Below are positions 47,706 to 60,847 of a DNA stretch of 64,000 nt, piece by piece. The stretch's first letter is position 1. Each line of letters opens with the position of its first letter. Made by a program: the position numbers and the translations under genes. Source of the DNA: Sideroxydans lithotrophicus. GTDB taxonomy: Bacteria > Pseudomonadota > Gammaproteobacteria > Burkholderiales > Gallionellaceae. The notes under the pieces are model-generated. The model ran no database searches and had not been told where the DNA came from. It saw only the letters and a list, made by a program, of their open reading frames with translations. Where the stretch lies: assembly GCA_020723185.1 (NCBI GenBank), contig DYJI01000010.1, positions 1 to 64,000 of the forward strand, in the 5' to 3' direction.

Positions 47706-49151
47706 ATGCGTATCCTGTTCGCCACTTCCGAGATGCACCCGCTGATCAAGACCGGCGGTCTGGCCGATGTCAGCGCCTCGCTGCCGGCCGCCTTGCAGGC
47801 GCTGGGACAGGACGTGCGCGTGCTGCTGCCGGGCTACACCCAAGTGCTGGATACGCTGCAGGGCAAGAAGGTGGTCGCCACCTTCAAACCGTTCGAGGAT
47901 CAGGCCGAGGTGCGCCTGCTGAGCGCGAAGATGCCGGGGACCGGCGTGACGCTGTATGTGCTGGATGCGCCGCATTATTACTGCCGGGTGGGCGGCCCCT
48001 ACCAGTACCACCTGGGCGGCGACTGGCCGGACAATCCGATGCGTTTCGGCCTGCTGTCGCGTGTGGCGGCCATGCTGGGCAGCAGCGCATCGCCGCTGAA
48101 CTGGCAGGCGGAGCTGGTGCATTGCAACGATTGGCAGACCGGTCTGGTGCCGGCCTACCTGCATCTGGATCAGGACCCCCACGCAAGGACCGTGATGGCG
48201 ATCCACAACATCGCCTTCCAGGGCAACTTCGACCATGAGTGGACGAAACATCTGCATCTGCCACAGTCGCTGTATCACATGCACGGCGTGGAGTTCCACG
48301 GCCATCTTTCCTTCCTCAAGGCCGGTCTGCAGTATGCCGACCGTATCGTCACGGTCAGCCCGACCTATGCGCACGAGATCCAGGTGACGGAGATGGGCTA
48401 TGGCATGCAGGGATTGCTGACGATGCGCAGTGCGCAGGTCAGCGGCATCCTCAACGGCATCGACGAGAGCGAGTGGGACCCCGCGACCGACCCGCATCTG
48501 CCCGCCCATTACGACACGAAAGACTTGAGCGGGAAGGCCGGGGTGAAACGTGCGCTGCAGCAACGGTTGGGGCTGGAGGCGAATGCGCAGGCACCGTTGT
48601 TGGGGGTGGTCAGCCGCCTCACCTACCAGAAGGGGCTGGATCTGCTGCTGGAATGTCTGCCGACCTTGCTGGACAGCGGCGCGCAACTGGCTGTGCTGGG
48701 CAGCGGGGAACCCGAGTTCGAGCGGCGCTACCAGCTGCTGGCGCAGCGCTACACCGGCCGGGTGTCGGTGACCACCCGCTTCGACGAGGCACTGTCGCAC
48801 CAGATCATGGCGGGGGCGGACATCTTCCTGATGCCGTCGCGTTTCGAACCGTGCGGCCTGAACCAGATGTACGGCATGCGCTACGGCACACCGCCGGTGG
48901 TGCGCCGCACCGGCGGACTGGCCGATTCGGTCATCAATGCCAGTCTGGAAGGCGGCACCGGATTCGTGTTCGACGAGCCCGGTGTGGCGGCATTGCAGCA
49001 GACCATCAAGTGGGCGATCGAGTGTTACCACGATGCGCCGACGTTCCGCCGCATACAACTGAACGGCATGAACAAGGATGTCGGTTGGCGTCATAGTGCC
49101 CAGCTGTATCTGGATCTGTACCGGTCAGTATTGGAAAAGCAGCATCAATAA
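47706..49151 (+). CDS. glgA: Glycogen synthase
   Basis: This 481-residue GT5 enzyme adds glucose from ADP-glucose. The ADP-glucose motif K-T-G-G-L is at Lys15, and the C-terminal motif [29 protein letters not shown] carries the catalytic Glu. It starts 4 bases after pgi. Confidence 0.96.
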   Translation: MRILFATSEMHPLIKTGGLADVSASLPAALQALGQDVRVLLPGYTQVLDTLQGKKVVATFKPFEDQAEVRLLSAKMPGTGVTLYVLDAPHYYCRVGGPYQYHLGGDWPDNPMRFGLLSRVAAMLGSSASPLNWQAELVHCNDWQTGLVPAYLHLDQDPHARTVMAIHNIAFQGNFDHEWTKHLHLPQSLYHMHGVEFHGHLSFLKAGLQYADRIVTVSPTYAHEIQVTEMGYGMQGLLTMRSAQVSGILNGIDESEWDPATDPHLPAHYDTKDLSGKAGVKRALQQRLGLEANAQAPLLGVVSRLTYQKGLDLLLECLPTLLDSGAQLAVLGSGEPEFERRYQLLAQRYTGRVSVTTRFDEALSHQIMAGADIFLMPSRFEPCGLNQMYGMRYGTPPVVRRTGGLADSVINASLEGGTGFVFDEPGVAALQQTIKWAIECYHDAPTFRRIQLNGMNKDVGWRHSAQLYLDLYRSVLEKQHQ

Positions 49152-49167
49152 ACACAGGGAGAGCTAC

Positions 49168-50451
49168 ATGGCACAGGATATGCATTCACCACGCTTCATC
49201 AGCGCGCTCACCAAGAACACCGTCGCCTTGATCCTGGCGGGCGGGCGCGGCAGTCGCCTGCACAATATGACCGACTGGAACGCCAAGCCGGCCGTGCAGT
49301 TCGGCGGCAAGTTCCGCATCATCGACTTCCCGCTGTCCAACTGCATCAACTCGGGCATCCGCCGTGTCGGCGTGGTCACCCAGTACAAGGCGCACACCCT
49401 GATCGAACACATCCAGAAGGGCTGGGGTTTCCTGCGCGGCGAGTTCAACGAGTTCGTCGCCCTGCTGCCGGCGCAGCAGCGCATCCAGGAGGAGTGGTAT
49501 CGAGGTACGGCAGATGCGGTGTTCCAGAACATCGACATCCTGCGCGGTTACAACCCGGAGTACATCGTCATCCTGGCGGGCGACCACATCTACAAGATGG
49601 ACTACGGCGAGATGCTGGCCGCGCACGTGCGCAGCGAGGCTGACATGACCGTGGGCTGTCTCGAAGTGCCGGTGGCGGAGGCCACGGCTTTCGGCGTGAT
49701 GACGGTGAACGAGGAGGATCGTATCGTCAAATTCTCCGAGAAACCTGCCAATCCGACCGAGATCCCCGACAAGCCGGGACGCGCGCTGGCCAGCATGGGT
49801 ATCTATGTGTTCAATGCCAAGTTCCTGTACGAGCAACTGGTGCGCGATGCGGACACCAAGTCGTCCACCCATGATTTCGGCCACGACATCATCCCCTACC
49901 TGATCGAGCGCTATCGCGTGTACGCGCACAGGTTCGAGAAGAGTTGTGTGGGCATGACCGATTCGGGCGGCGCGTACTGGCGCGATGTGGGGACCATAGA
50001 CGCCTACTGGGAAGCCAACATGGAGATGGTGGATGTGGTGCCGGCTCTTGATCTGTATGACAAGACCTGGCCGATCTGGACCTACCAGGAACAGTTGCCG
50101 CCGGCCAAATTCGTGTTCAACGAGGAAGGGCGGCGCGGCGAGGCGATCGATTCCATGGTGTCGGGTGGCGACATCATCAGCGGGGCGCGCGTGTTCCACA
50201 GCGTGCTGTTCTCCGACGTGCGTGTCGGCGAGCGCAGCGAAGTGACCGACTCGGTCATACTGTCGGGCTGCCGCATCGGCAGCAATGTGAAACTGAAACG
50301 GGTGGTGCTGGACAATCGTTGCGAGATACCCGATGGCATGACCATCGGTTTCAATCGTGACGAGGATGCCAAACGCTTCCATGTCTCCAAGGGCGGTGTC
50401 ACGCTGGTCACGCCGGACATGCTGGGGCAGTCCATCCACCACGTCAGATAA
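49168..50451 (+). CDS. glgC: Glucose-1-phosphate adenylyltransferase
   Basis: This 427-residue enzyme makes ADP-glucose, the committed step of bacterial glycogen synthesis. The N-terminal nucleotidyl motif [21 protein letters not shown], the [10 protein letters not shown] motif and a C-terminal left-handed beta-helix region are visible. The start at 49168 has CAGGGAGAG upstream. It is the usual allosteric control point. Confidence 0.96.
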   Translation: MAQDMHSPRFISALTKNTVALILAGGRGSRLHNMTDWNAKPAVQFGGKFRIIDFPLSNCINSGIRRVGVVTQYKAHTLIEHIQKGWGFLRGEFNEFVALLPAQQRIQEEWYRGTADAVFQNIDILRGYNPEYIVILAGDHIYKMDYGEMLAAHVRSEADMTVGCLEVPVAEATAFGVMTVNEEDRIVKFSEKPANPTEIPDKPGRALASMGIYVFNAKFLYEQLVRDADTKSSTHDFGHDIIPYLIERYRVYAHRFEKSCVGMTDSGGAYWRDVGTIDAYWEANMEMVDVVPALDLYDKTWPIWTYQEQLPPAKFVFNEEGRRGEAIDSMVSGGDIISGARVFHSVLFSDVRVGERSEVTDSVILSGCRIGSNVKLKRVVLDNRCEIPDGMTIGFNRDEDAKRFHVSKGGVTLVTPDMLGQSIHHVR

Positions 50452-50474
50452 ATCAGAAGGAATCGAAGCAACTT

Positions 50475-52211
50475 ATGCCGCAACGCAAGCAACAAACCGG
50501 GAAGAGACTGCAGCTGGTGTTCTGCTGGCACATGCACCAGCCGGATTACCGCGACTACCTCAGCGGTGAGTTCACTCTGCCGTGGACCTATCTGCACGCC
50601 ATGAAGGATTACACCGACATGGCTTATCACCTGGAACAGCATCCGAAGGCACGTGCCGTGGTGAATTTCGTGCCCATCCTGGTCGAGCAACTGCAGGATT
50701 ACGAGCAGCAGTTCCAGACGGGCGAGATACGCGACGGCCTGCTGAAGATGTTGTGCCGCGAGGACCTGGATGCGCTGGGCGATGCGGAGCGCCTGCACAT
50801 CCTCGACAGCTGCTTCAAGAGCAACCACACCAAGATGCTGCAGCCCTATCGTGCCTACCAGCATCTGTTCGACTTGCAGAAGATGGTGGAGGAGCGTGGC
50901 CGCGAGAGCGTGACCTACCTCTCCGGCCAGTATCTGGCCGACCTGCTGGTGTGGTATCACCTGGTATGGACGGGGGAGAGTGTGCGCCGTGAGAACGAAG
51001 TGGTGGCGCGCCTGATGACCAAGGGGGCACAGTTCACGTTCGAGGAGCGCATGGAGCTGTTCAGGCTGATCGGCGAATTGATCGCCGGCATCATCCCTCG
51101 TTACCGTGCCTTGTCCGAGCGCGGCCAGATCGAGATATCGACCACGCCTTACAACCATCCCATCCTGCCCTTGCTGCTCGATTTCAAGACCGCGCGCGAG
51201 AGCGAGCCGGATGCGCCGCTACCGGGGGCCAACAATTATCCCGGCGGTCTGCGTCGTGCGCAGGCCCACCTGAACAGGGCGGTGGAAAGCCATCAACACA
51301 ATTTCGGCAGCAAGCCTGCGGGGATGTGGCCGTCCGAGGGCAGTCTGTCGCGCGCTACGGTGAAGTTGCTGGGCGAACACGGTTGCCACTGGACGGCGAC
51401 CGGTCAGGCGGTGCTGGCGCACAGTCTTCAGCGCGAGTTGAACGGTGCGCCGTTGCCGGACAAGTCCGAGTATCTGTACCAGCCCTATGTGCTGGAGGAT
51501 GCAGGCAAGCCGGTGTACTGCTTCTTCCGCGACGATCATCTGTCCGATCGTATCGGCTTCGAATACGCGAAGTGGAAAGGCGACGATGCGGCTGCTGATT
51601 TCGTTCACCAACTGGAAGACATCTACAAGAATTCGCACGGCGAACACGACCCGGTCGTGTCAGTGATCCTGGATGGCGAGAATGCTTGGGAGTATTACCC
51701 CTACAACGGCTATTACTTCCTGTCGGAACTGTATGCGCTGCTGGAGGATCACCCGTACATCAGTACCACCACCTTCGACGAAGTGTCGCAAGCTCTGGAT
51801 CAAGGCAAGAGCCGCAGCAGCTGCGGCAAGCTGAAACAGATGGTGGCCGGCAGCTGGGTGTACGGCACGTTCAGCACCTGGATCGGTTCGCCGGACAAGA
51901 ACCGCGGCTGGGACCTGTTGTGCGAGGCGAAACGCAGTTATGACATCGTGGCCAACAGCGGTCGCCTGAATGCCGCCGAGCTCAAGCTGGCGACCGAGCA
52001 GCTGGCCGATTGTGAGGGCTCGGACTGGTTCTGGTGGTTCGGCGACTACAACTCGGCGCAGAGCGTCTCCTCGTTCGATGTGCTGTTCCGCAAGAACCTG
52101 AGCAACCTGTATCGCTTGCTCAAGCTGGAACCGCCGGTCGATCTGCAGCATGTGATCAGTGTCGGCGGCGGCTCGCCTGCGGCAGGCGGCACCATGCGCA
52201 GATCGGAATAA
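50475..52211 (+). CDS. Glycoside hydrolase family 57 protein
   Basis: This 578-residue protein has the GH57 motifs in order: HMHQPDY (residues 19-25), GMWPSEGSLS with the nucleophile Glu288, FFRDDHLSDRIGF with the acid Asp353 or Asp354, and LDGENAWEYY. GH57 enzymes are alpha-amylases, amylopullulanases, 4-alpha-glucanotransferases or branching enzymes; this sequence alone does not decide. Its place between glgC and glgP suggests trimming or debranching of glycogen, and no glgX is present here. The ribosome-binding site is distant and weak. Confidence 0.9.
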   Translation: MPQRKQQTGKRLQLVFCWHMHQPDYRDYLSGEFTLPWTYLHAMKDYTDMAYHLEQHPKARAVVNFVPILVEQLQDYEQQFQTGEIRDGLLKMLCREDLDALGDAERLHILDSCFKSNHTKMLQPYRAYQHLFDLQKMVEERGRESVTYLSGQYLADLLVWYHLVWTGESVRRENEVVARLMTKGAQFTFEERMELFRLIGELIAGIIPRYRALSERGQIEISTTPYNHPILPLLLDFKTARESEPDAPLPGANNYPGGLRRAQAHLNRAVESHQHNFGSKPAGMWPSEGSLSRATVKLLGEHGCHWTATGQAVLAHSLQRELNGAPLPDKSEYLYQPYVLEDAGKPVYCFFRDDHLSDRIGFEYAKWKGDDAAADFVHQLEDIYKNSHGEHDPVVSVILDGENAWEYYPYNGYYFLSELYALLEDHPYISTTTFDEVSQALDQGKSRSSCGKLKQMVAGSWVYGTFSTWIGSPDKNRGWDLLCEAKRSYDIVANSGRLNAAELKLATEQLADCEGSDWFWWFGDYNSAQSVSSFDVLFRKNLSNLYRLLKLEPPVDLQHVISVGGGSPAAGGTMRRSE

Positions 52212-52312
52212 GGCCTTTCTAATCAATCCAATAATGATGCGCGGGAGAAAGGGGAGGGCGATTTGATAGAATCCCCGTCTCTCGCACCCTCCACTCAGCA
52301 GGAAACCCAATC

Positions 52313-54817
52313 GTGAACGCAGCCAGCAAGCCCTTCATCGAGAAACACCACAGCATCATGAGCATGCCCCCGCTGGGCAATGATGCGATCAGCGTCATGG
52401 AGGACTTCCGGCGCTATTTCAGCCACACCCTGGGCTGGGGCAAGGACACCATCTCGGGCTATCCCGTCTATTCCTCGCTGGCACACACGCTGCGCGACAG
52501 GCTGATCGAACGCTGGCGTCACACCCAGCGCGCGCATGACGAGACGGACTGCAAACAGGCCTATTACCTGTCGTTGGAGTTCCTGATGGGGCGCGCCATG
52601 GGCAACGCCATGCTCAATATGGATATGGAGCAGGAGACCGCCGACGCGATGCGCAATTTCGGCGTGATGCTGGAGGATGTGCAGGAGCAGGAGAGCGACG
52701 CGGGTCTGGGTAATGGCGGTCTGGGCCGTCTGGCCGCGTGCTTCCTCGACAGTTGCGCCACCCTGCAACTGCCGGTCACCGGCTACGGCCTGCGCTACGA
52801 GTATGGCATGTTCCGCCAGCGCATCGAACACGGCAGGCAGGTGGAGGATCCGGATCACTGGCTGCGCAACGGCAATCCGTGGGAAGTGGAACGTCCCGAG
52901 CATGCGGTGCGCGTCAAGTTCGGCGGCCGCAGCGAGATGTTCACCGATATGTCCGGCAAGTTGCACGTGCGCTGGGTGGATACGCAGGACGTGATGGCGC
53001 TGCCGTTCGACATGCCCATCCCCGGTTACCGCAACGGCACTGTGAACACGCTGCGCCTGTGGAAATCCACGGCGACCGAAGAGTTCAATCTGGAAGAGTT
53101 CAACGCCGGCAGCTACACCGAGGCGGTGGCCGCCAAGAACGCGGCGGAGCACATCACCATGGTGCTGTACCCCAACGATGCCAGCGAGAACGGCAAAGAG
53201 TTGCGTCTGCGCCAGCAATATTTCCTGGCTTCGGCCAGCTTGCAGGACATCCTGAACCGCTGGGTGCGCAGGCACGGCCAGGACTTCAGACAGTTCGCCG
53301 AGAAGAACGCTTTCCAGCTGAACGACACCCATCCCACCTGTGCCGTGGCGGAGTTGATGCGCCTGCTGATGGACGAGCACGGCCAGTCCTGGAACGATGC
53401 ATGGCAGATCACCTCGCAGACTATGGCCTACACCAACCACACCCTGCTGCCGGAGGCGCTGGAGAAGTGGTCGGTGGGCATGTTCGGCCGCCTGCTGCCG
53501 CGACTGCTGGAGATCATCTATGAGATCAATGCCCGTTTCATGGAACAGGTCTCGCTGCGCTGGCCGGGCGACGTGGCGCGCCAGCGCCGCATGTCCATCA
53601 TCGAGGAAGGCGATGTGCCGCAAGTGCGCATGGCCTATCTGGCCGTGGCGGCCTGCCATTCGGTGAACGGCGTGGCCGCGCTGCATTCCGCATTGCTGCA
53701 GCAGAACCTGTTCCGCGACTTCTACGAGATGTGGCCGGAGAAGTTCAACAACAAGACCAACGGCGTGACACCGCGCCGCTGGATGGCTTCCAGCAACCCC
53801 GAGCTGAGCGCGCTGATCGACCACACCATCGGTGATGCATGGCGCACCGACCTGTCGCAATTGCAGGGGCTGCGCGAATTCGCCGACGACAAGACGTTCC
53901 GCGGCAAATGGCGCAGCATCAAGCACAATAACAAGCAGCGTCTGGCCGAGATGGTGTTGCGCGACTGCGGGGTCGAGTTCGACACCTCGGCGCTGTTCGA
54001 TGTGCAGGTCAAGCGCATCCATGAATACAAACGCCAACTGCTCAACGTGCTGCATGTGATCCATCTGTATAACCGCATCAAGCGCGGTGATACCGGCGAC
54101 TGGACACCGCGTTGCGTGCTGATCGGCGGCAAGGCTGCACCGGGCTACGCCATGGCCAAGCAGATCATCCACCTGATCGGCGCGGTGGCCGAGGTGGTCA
54201 ACCAGGATCCCGATACCAAGGGGCTGCTGCAACTGGCATTCCTGCCCGACTATCGCGTATCCGCTATGGAGGTGATCTGCCCGGCAGCGGAGCTATCGGA
54301 GCAGATATCGACTGCGGGCAAAGAGGCTTCGGGTACCGGCAACATGAAGTTCATGATGAACGGTGCCCTGACCATCGGCACGCTGGACGGCGCGAACATC
54401 GAGATCCGCGAAGAGGCGGGCGACGACAACTTCTTCCTGTTCGGCCTGACCGCCGAGGAGGTCGAGGCGACCCGCGGACATTACGATCCGGCGGCCATCG
54501 TGGCGGCAGACGCGGACCTGAAGCGCGTGGTCGACCTGCTGTGCTGCAACCATTTCAACCTGTTCGCGCCCGGCCTGTTCCAGCCCATCGTGGATGCCAT
54601 CCTCAATCCGCACGATCCCTGGCTGACCGTGGCCGATTTCCGCAGCTATGTGGATGCCCAGCAGCGTGTGGCCGATGTCTACCGCGACCAGGATGAATGG
54701 ACCCGCATGAGCATCATCAACACCGCGGCCAGCGGCAAGTTCTCCAGCGACCGCACCATCATGGAGTACAACCGCGATGTGTGGGGCTTGTCGCACATCC
54801 CGCCGCACGAGGGGTGA
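52313..54817 (+). CDS. glgP: Glycogen/alpha-glucan phosphorylase
   Basis: This 834-residue GT35 enzyme releases glucose-1-phosphate from glycogen. The pyridoxal-phosphate lysine is Lys679 in GTGNMKFMMNGALTIGTLDGANIEI. It starts at GTG with AGGAAA upstream. A 101-base gap, partly AT-rich, separates it from the GH57 gene, so it could have its own promoter. Together with glgB, glgA and glgC it gives the full synthesis and breakdown set. Confidence 0.95.
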   Translation: MNAASKPFIEKHHSIMSMPPLGNDAISVMEDFRRYFSHTLGWGKDTISGYPVYSSLAHTLRDRLIERWRHTQRAHDETDCKQAYYLSLEFLMGRAMGNAMLNMDMEQETADAMRNFGVMLEDVQEQESDAGLGNGGLGRLAACFLDSCATLQLPVTGYGLRYEYGMFRQRIEHGRQVEDPDHWLRNGNPWEVERPEHAVRVKFGGRSEMFTDMSGKLHVRWVDTQDVMALPFDMPIPGYRNGTVNTLRLWKSTATEEFNLEEFNAGSYTEAVAAKNAAEHITMVLYPNDASENGKELRLRQQYFLASASLQDILNRWVRRHGQDFRQFAEKNAFQLNDTHPTCAVAELMRLLMDEHGQSWNDAWQITSQTMAYTNHTLLPEALEKWSVGMFGRLLPRLLEIIYEINARFMEQVSLRWPGDVARQRRMSIIEEGDVPQVRMAYLAVAACHSVNGVAALHSALLQQNLFRDFYEMWPEKFNNKTNGVTPRRWMASSNPELSALIDHTIGDAWRTDLSQLQGLREFADDKTFRGKWRSIKHNNKQRLAEMVLRDCGVEFDTSALFDVQVKRIHEYKRQLLNVLHVIHLYNRIKRGDTGDWTPRCVLIGGKAAPGYAMAKQIIHLIGAVAEVVNQDPDTKGLLQLAFLPDYRVSAMEVICPAAELSEQISTAGKEASGTGNMKFMMNGALTIGTLDGANIEIREEAGDDNFFLFGLTAEEVEATRGHYDPAAIVAADADLKRVVDLLCCNHFNLFAPGLFQPIVDAILNPHDPWLTVADFRSYVDAQQRVADVYRDQDEWTRMSIINTAASGKFSSDRTIMEYNRDVWGLSHIPPHEG

Positions 54818-54903
54818 TGCCGGGAAGGTCGTTTCATCCGCTTTGATGTATCATTCGCGGCGACTCTATCGTCGCATGTCTCCCTATATTCGAAGGAATC
54901 AGT

Positions 54904-56205
54904 ATGTCTAACGTAGAAACCCTGACCGGCCTGCAGCGCCGTCTGACCGCAACCATTCCCCAGCAGCAGATCCGTAGCGAGGTCGAGAGCCGCCTGAAAC
55001 GCCTGGGGCGCACCGCCAAGGTCGCCGGCTTCCGTCCCGGAAAGGCACCGATCAAGGTGCTGGAGCAGCAATATGGCGATTCGGTGCAGCAGGAAGTGCT
55101 GGGAGAATCCCTGCAGCGTTCGTTCGCCGAGGCTGCCATCGCCAACAAGCTGGATGTGGCCGGTTATCCCGAGTTCGAGATCAAGACCACCGACTTGAAA
55201 GCGCCGGAGATCGAGTTCAGCGCGACATTCGAGGTCTATCCGCAAGTCATCATCGGCGACATCTCCGGCGAAAGCCTGACCCGCGTCTCGTTCACCCTCA
55301 GCGAGGATGATGTGGCTGACACCATCGCCACCCTGCGCAAGCAGCGTGCGGTTTACAAAGCCGTGGATCGTGCCGCGCAGAAGGACGACCAGATGCTCAT
55401 CGATTTCACCGGTACGCTGAACGGAGAACCGTTCGAGGGCGGTTCCGCCAAGGACTTCAAGGTGCTGCTCGGCTCCGGCCGTATGCTGGCCGACTTCGAG
55501 AACGCCCTCATCGGGTGCAAGGCGGGCGAGACCAAGTCCTTCGACATGACCTTTCCGGCCGATTACCACGGCAAGGATGTGGCAGGAAAAAAAGTCACCT
55601 TTACCGTCACGGTGCATAAAGTCGAAGAGCCGCAACTGCCTGAAGTCGATGCAGCATTCGTCAAGTCGGTCGGCGTGGCGGACGGGGATGTGGAGAAGTT
55701 CAAACAGGAGATTCGCGACAATGTCGGTCGTGAAGCACAGCGCCGCGTCAAAGTGCGCAACAAGGAAAGCGTGATGGCGGTGCTGCTCAAGGTGGCCAAA
55801 CTGGAAGTGCCGACCTCACTGCTGCAGGGCGAAGCACAGCGCCTGATGGAGCAATCCATGCGCGATATGGAAGCGCGCGGCATGAAGATCCCCAAGGGCA
55901 TGAAGCTGCCGGCGGAGATGTTCCTGGAGCGTGCCGAGTCCCGTGTGAAGCTTGGCCTGATTCTTGCTGAACTCGTCAAGCAACAGGACCTGAAAGCCAA
56001 GCCGGAGCAGGTCGAGGCTTTGATCGAGGAATATGCGCAGAGCTTCGAGCGTCCGGACGAGGTGCGTCGCTGGTACCGCGCCGAACCTGCGCGCATGCAG
56101 GAGATCGAGAACCTGGCGCTGGAAGACAACGTGGTCGCCTGGGTGATGGCGGGTGCCAAGGTGACCGAGCAGCAGGTGAAACTGAACGAACTGATGGGGA
56201 ATTGA
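54904..56205 (+). CDS. tig: Trigger factor
   Basis: This 433-residue ribosome-bound chaperone has the ribosome-docking loop ([11 protein letters not shown]), a central FKBP-type prolyl isomerase domain (about 155-245) and a helical C-terminal chaperone part. AAGGA precedes the ATG. It leads the tig-clpP-clpX-lon block. A small hairpin GCGAC-TCTATC-GTCGC (54860-54875) lies in its leader. Confidence 0.95.
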   Translation: MSNVETLTGLQRRLTATIPQQQIRSEVESRLKRLGRTAKVAGFRPGKAPIKVLEQQYGDSVQQEVLGESLQRSFAEAAIANKLDVAGYPEFEIKTTDLKAPEIEFSATFEVYPQVIIGDISGESLTRVSFTLSEDDVADTIATLRKQRAVYKAVDRAAQKDDQMLIDFTGTLNGEPFEGGSAKDFKVLLGSGRMLADFENALIGCKAGETKSFDMTFPADYHGKDVAGKKVTFTVTVHKVEEPQLPEVDAAFVKSVGVADGDVEKFKQEIRDNVGREAQRRVKVRNKESVMAVLLKVAKLEVPTSLLQGEAQRLMEQSMRDMEARGMKIPKGMKLPAEMFLERAESRVKLGLILAELVKQQDLKAKPEQVEALIEEYAQSFERPDEVRRWYRAEPARMQEIENLALEDNVVAWVMAGAKVTEQQVKLNELMGN

Positions 56206-56206
56206 T

Positions 56207-56833
56207 ATGACGTACGGCGCACTCGGCGGCATGATGGAACCGCAGGATTCGGGCCTGGTCCCGATGGTGGTAGAGACCAGTGGTCGTGGCGAGCGCGCCT
56301 ACGACATCTATTCGCGCCTGCTCAAGGAGCGCATCATCTTCCTGGTCGGTCCGATCAACGATCATGTGGCCAATCTGGTGGTGGCGCAGCTGCTGTTCCT
56401 GGAATCGGAGAATCCGGAAAAGGACATCCATCTGTACATCAATTCTCCCGGCGGCTCGATCTCTGCCGGGATGGCGATCTACGATACCATGCAGTTCATC
56501 AAGCCGCAGGTCTCCACCATGTGCATAGGCATGGCCGCCTCGATGGGGGCTTTCCTGTTGCAGGCGGGCGAAAAGGGGAAGCGTTACGCGCTGCCCAACT
56601 CAACCGTGATGATCCACCAGCCGCTGGGCGGATTCCAGGGGCAGGCGAGCGATATCGAGATCCATGCCAAGTACATCCTCAGCCTGCGCGAACAACTGTA
56701 CAAGTTGATGGCAGAGCACACCGGTCGCAGCGTGGAGGAGATCGCCCGCGACAGCGAGCGCGACAACTTCCTGCCGGCGCAACAGGCGATGGAGTATGGT
56801 TTGATCGACAAGGTGCTGGATAAACGGGCTTGA
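56207..56833 (+). CDS. clpP: ATP-dependent Clp protease proteolytic subunit
   Basis: This 208-residue serine protease has catalytic Ser112 (GMAASMGAF), His137 (MIHQPLGG) and a downstream Asp. It forms the double-ring chamber used by ClpX. It starts 1 base after tig. Confidence 0.97.
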   Translation: MTYGALGGMMEPQDSGLVPMVVETSGRGERAYDIYSRLLKERIIFLVGPINDHVANLVVAQLLFLESENPEKDIHLYINSPGGSISAGMAIYDTMQFIKPQVSTMCIGMAASMGAFLLQAGEKGKRYALPNSTVMIHQPLGGFQGQASDIEIHAKYILSLREQLYKLMAEHTGRSVEEIARDSERDNFLPAQQAMEYGLIDKVLDKRA

Positions 56834-56872
56834 TAGGGCACGCTGCCGCATGTCAGGTATGGAGGTGAAGAG

Positions 56873-58129
<1,257 letters not shown>

Positions 58130-58148
58130 ATCCCATGTGATGGGCGGG

Positions 58149-58176
58149 GTTGATTTATCAGGCCCCGGCCCAATGT
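58149..58176 (+). promoter_or_regulatory. Possible heat-shock (sigma-32) promoter of lon
   Basis: GTTGATT (58149-58155) and CCCAATGT (58169-58176) resemble the sigma-32 -35 and -10 elements, with a spacer in the allowed range. E. coli lon is heat-shock controlled. It lies in the 79-base gap between clpX and lon. Confidence 0.4.
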
Positions 58177-58208
58177 GGCGGACACAACCTTTATAGCGAA
58201 GTGATGCC

Positions 58209-60617
58209 ATGACCGAACTCGAAAACAAACCTCCTTCAGACCAGTACCCGCTGCTGCCTTTGCGCGATGTGGTGGTGTTCCCGCACATGGTCATCCCCCT
58301 GTTCGTCGGTCGTGCCAAGTCCATCAAGGCGCTGGAAGCGGCGATGGAAGCGGGCAAGAGCATCGTGCTGGTGGCGCAGAAATCCGCCGCCAAGGACGAG
58401 CCGGCCACCGAGGACATCTACCGCATCGGCAGCATCGCCAACATCCTGCAGATGCTCAAACTGCCCGACGGCACGGTCAAGGTGCTGGTGGAAGGCACCC
58501 AGCGCGCGCGCGTGATCGACGTGTTCGATGACAAGTCGCATCTGGACGCCACCATCGAGGCGATCCCCGTGGACGAACATCCAGATAGCGAAGCCGAGGC
58601 GATGCGCCGCGCGCTGATCAGCCAGTTCGACCAGTACGTGAAGCTGAACAAGAAGATACCGCCCGAGATCCTGACCTCGCTGGCGGGTATCGACGATGCC
58701 GGCCGCCTGGCCGACACCATCGCCGCCCATCTGCCGCTCAAGCTGGAACAGAAGCAGGAAGTGCTGGAGATCTTCGACGTGCGCAAGCGCCTGGAGCATC
58801 TGCTGGGCCTGCTGGAAGCCGAGCTGGACATCATGCAGGTGGAGAAACGCATCCGCGGCCGCGTGAAGCGCCAGATGGAGAAGAGCCAGCGCGAGTACTA
58901 CCTGAACGAGCAGGTCAAAGCCATCCAGAAGGAACTGGGCGAGGGCGAAGACGGTGCCGATATCGAGGAAGTGGAGCGCAAGATCAAGGCGGCGCATATG
59001 CCGAAAGACGCGCGCGCCAAGGCCGAAGCCGAGCTCAAGAAGCTCAAGCTGATGTCGCCCATGTCCGCCGAGGCGACCGTGGTGCGCAACTACATCGACG
59101 TGCTGATCGGTCTGCCGTGGAAGAAGAAGACCAAGATCGACACCGATCTCAAGCATGCGGAGGACATCCTGGAAGCGGACCACTACGGTCTGGAAAAGGT
59201 GAAGGAACGCATCGTCGAATATCTGGCCGTGCAGCAGCGCGTGGACAAGATGAAGGCACCCATCCTGTGCCTGGTGGGCCCGCCCGGCGTGGGCAAGACC
59301 TCGCTGGGGCAATCCATCGCGCGTGCCACCAACCGCAAGTTCGTGCGCATGTCGCTGGGCGGCGTGCGCGACGAATCCGAGATCCGCGGTCACCGCCGTA
59401 CTTACATCGGTTCCATGCCGGGCAAGATCCTGCAGAACATGAGCAAGGTCGCGGTGAAGAACCCGCTTTTCCTGCTGGATGAAGTGGACAAGATGGGCAT
59501 GGACTTCCGTGGCGACCCGTCGTCGGCGCTGCTGGAAGTGCTCGATCCCGAGCAGAACCATACCTTCGTCGATCACTATGTCGAGGTCGAATACGACCTG
59601 TCCGACGTGATGTTCGTCGCTACCTCGAACAGCATGAACATCCCCGGCCCGCTGCTGGACCGCATGGAGGTGATCCATGTGTCGAGCTACACCGAGGACG
59701 AGAAGGTCAACATCGCCACACGCTATCTGCTGCCCAAGGCGATCAAGAACAGCGGCCTGAAACCGGAGGAGGCCAGCGTCTCCGAAAGCGCGATCCGCGA
59801 CATCCTGCGTTACTACACGCGCGAGGCCGGTGTGCGCGGACTGGAACGCGAGCTGTCCAAGATCTGCCGCAAGATCGTCAAGGCGCTGCTGATCAAGGGC
59901 GAGGCGAAGAAGGTCACGGTCACCGCGCGCAATCTGGACAAGTATCTGGGTGTGCGCCGCTACAGCTACGGCATCGCCGAGAAGAACAACCAGGTCGGCC
60001 AGGTCACCGGTCTGGCCTGGACCGAGGTCGGCGGCGAACTGCTGACCATCGAGACCGCCGTGCTGCCGGGCAAGGGCAAGACCACCACCACCGGCAAGCT
60101 GGGCGAGGTGATGCAGGAGTCCATCCAGGCGGCATTGAGCGTGGTGCGTCGCCGTGCGCGCACGCTGGGCATCGCGGACAACTTCTACGAGAAGAAGGAC
60201 CTGCACATCCACCTGCCGGAAGGCGCGACACCCAAGGACGGCCCCAGTGCCGGCATCGGCATCTGCACCGCCATGGTGTCCGCGCTGACCGACATCCCGG
60301 TGCGTGCCGATGTGGCGATGACAGGCGAGATCACTTTGCGCGGTGAGGTGTTGCCGATCGGGGGCTTGAAAGAGAAGTTGCTGGCGGCACAGCGCGGCGG
60401 CATCAAGGTGGTGCTGATCCCCGAAGAGAACGTGAAGGACCTGGTGGAGATACCGGACAATGTGAAGAACAAGCTCGATATCCATCCGGTGAAGTGGATC
60501 GAGCAGGTGCTGGAGATCGCGCTGGAACGCAAGCCAGAGCCGTTGCCGGAGACTGCTGCGGACAGCGCGGCACCGGCCATCGTCGACGCCGCAGCACCGG
60601 TCGCAGTCAAGCATTGA
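58209..60617 (+). CDS. lon: ATP-dependent protease Lon
   Basis: This 802-residue protein has the N-terminal substrate-binding domain and a coiled-coil. The AAA+ module has Walker A GPPGVGKT. The protease domain has catalytic Ser680 ([11 protein letters not shown]) and a Lys about 43 residues later, as in E. coli Ser679/Lys722. It degrades damaged and regulatory proteins. An intrinsic terminator follows directly. Confidence 0.97.
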   Translation: MTELENKPPSDQYPLLPLRDVVVFPHMVIPLFVGRAKSIKALEAAMEAGKSIVLVAQKSAAKDEPATEDIYRIGSIANILQMLKLPDGTVKVLVEGTQRARVIDVFDDKSHLDATIEAIPVDEHPDSEAEAMRRALISQFDQYVKLNKKIPPEILTSLAGIDDAGRLADTIAAHLPLKLEQKQEVLEIFDVRKRLEHLLGLLEAELDIMQVEKRIRGRVKRQMEKSQREYYLNEQVKAIQKELGEGEDGADIEEVERKIKAAHMPKDARAKAEAELKKLKLMSPMSAEATVVRNYIDVLIGLPWKKKTKIDTDLKHAEDILEADHYGLEKVKERIVEYLAVQQRVDKMKAPILCLVGPPGVGKTSLGQSIARATNRKFVRMSLGGVRDESEIRGHRRTYIGSMPGKILQNMSKVAVKNPLFLLDEVDKMGMDFRGDPSSALLEVLDPEQNHTFVDHYVEVEYDLSDVMFVATSNSMNIPGPLLDRMEVIHVSSYTEDEKVNIATRYLLPKAIKNSGLKPEEASVSESAIRDILRYYTREAGVRGLERELSKICRKIVKALLIKGEAKKVTVTARNLDKYLGVRRYSYGIAEKNNQVGQVTGLAWTEVGGELLTIETAVLPGKGKTTTTGKLGEVMQESIQAALSVVRRRARTLGIADNFYEKKDLHIHLPEGATPKDGPSAGIGICTAMVSALTDIPVRADVAMTGEITLRGEVLPIGGLKEKLLAAQRGGIKVVLIPEENVKDLVEIPDNVKNKLDIHPVKWIEQVLEIALERKPEPLPETAADSAAPAIVDAAAPVAVKH

Positions 60618-60624
60618 TGTATCG

Positions 60625-60664
60625 AAAACGCGGCGGCGAGTCGATCGCCGCCGCGTTTTTTTTG
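60625..60664 (+). terminator. Intrinsic terminator of lon
   Basis: A perfect 15-bp inverted repeat (60625-60639 with 60645-60659, AAAACGCGGCGGCGA arm) has a 5-base loop and a run of eight T. Confidence 0.95.
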
Positions 60665-60702
60665 TCAGCACGAACGAATGGAAGTTTTTTTGTCCGGGGC
60701 CG

Positions 60703-60730
60703 TTGGCAAAAAGCAAAGTTTCTGTATAAT
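60703..60730 (+). promoter_or_regulatory. Promoter of the tRNA-Val/tRNA-Asp unit
   Basis: TTGGCA (60703-60708), 16 bases, then TATAAT (60725-60730), 14 bases before tRNA-Val. This is a near-consensus sigma-70 promoter. Confidence 0.88.
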
Positions 60731-60744
60731 GCGCCGCTTTCCAA

Positions 60745-60820
60745 GGGTGCTTAGCTCAGCTGGTAGAGCACCGCCCTTACAAGGCGATGGTCGGCGGTTC
60801 GATCCCGTCAGCACCCACCA
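60745..60820 (+). tRNA. tRNA-Val (anticodon UAC)
   Basis: The cloverleaf has acceptor GGGTGCT/AGCACCC, the anticodon loop CTTACAA with TAC, the T-arm GGTTCGATCC, and an encoded CCA. Confidence 0.97.
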
Positions 60821-60847
60821 GTAATGGAAATCGCAGCAAAGGTTTTT

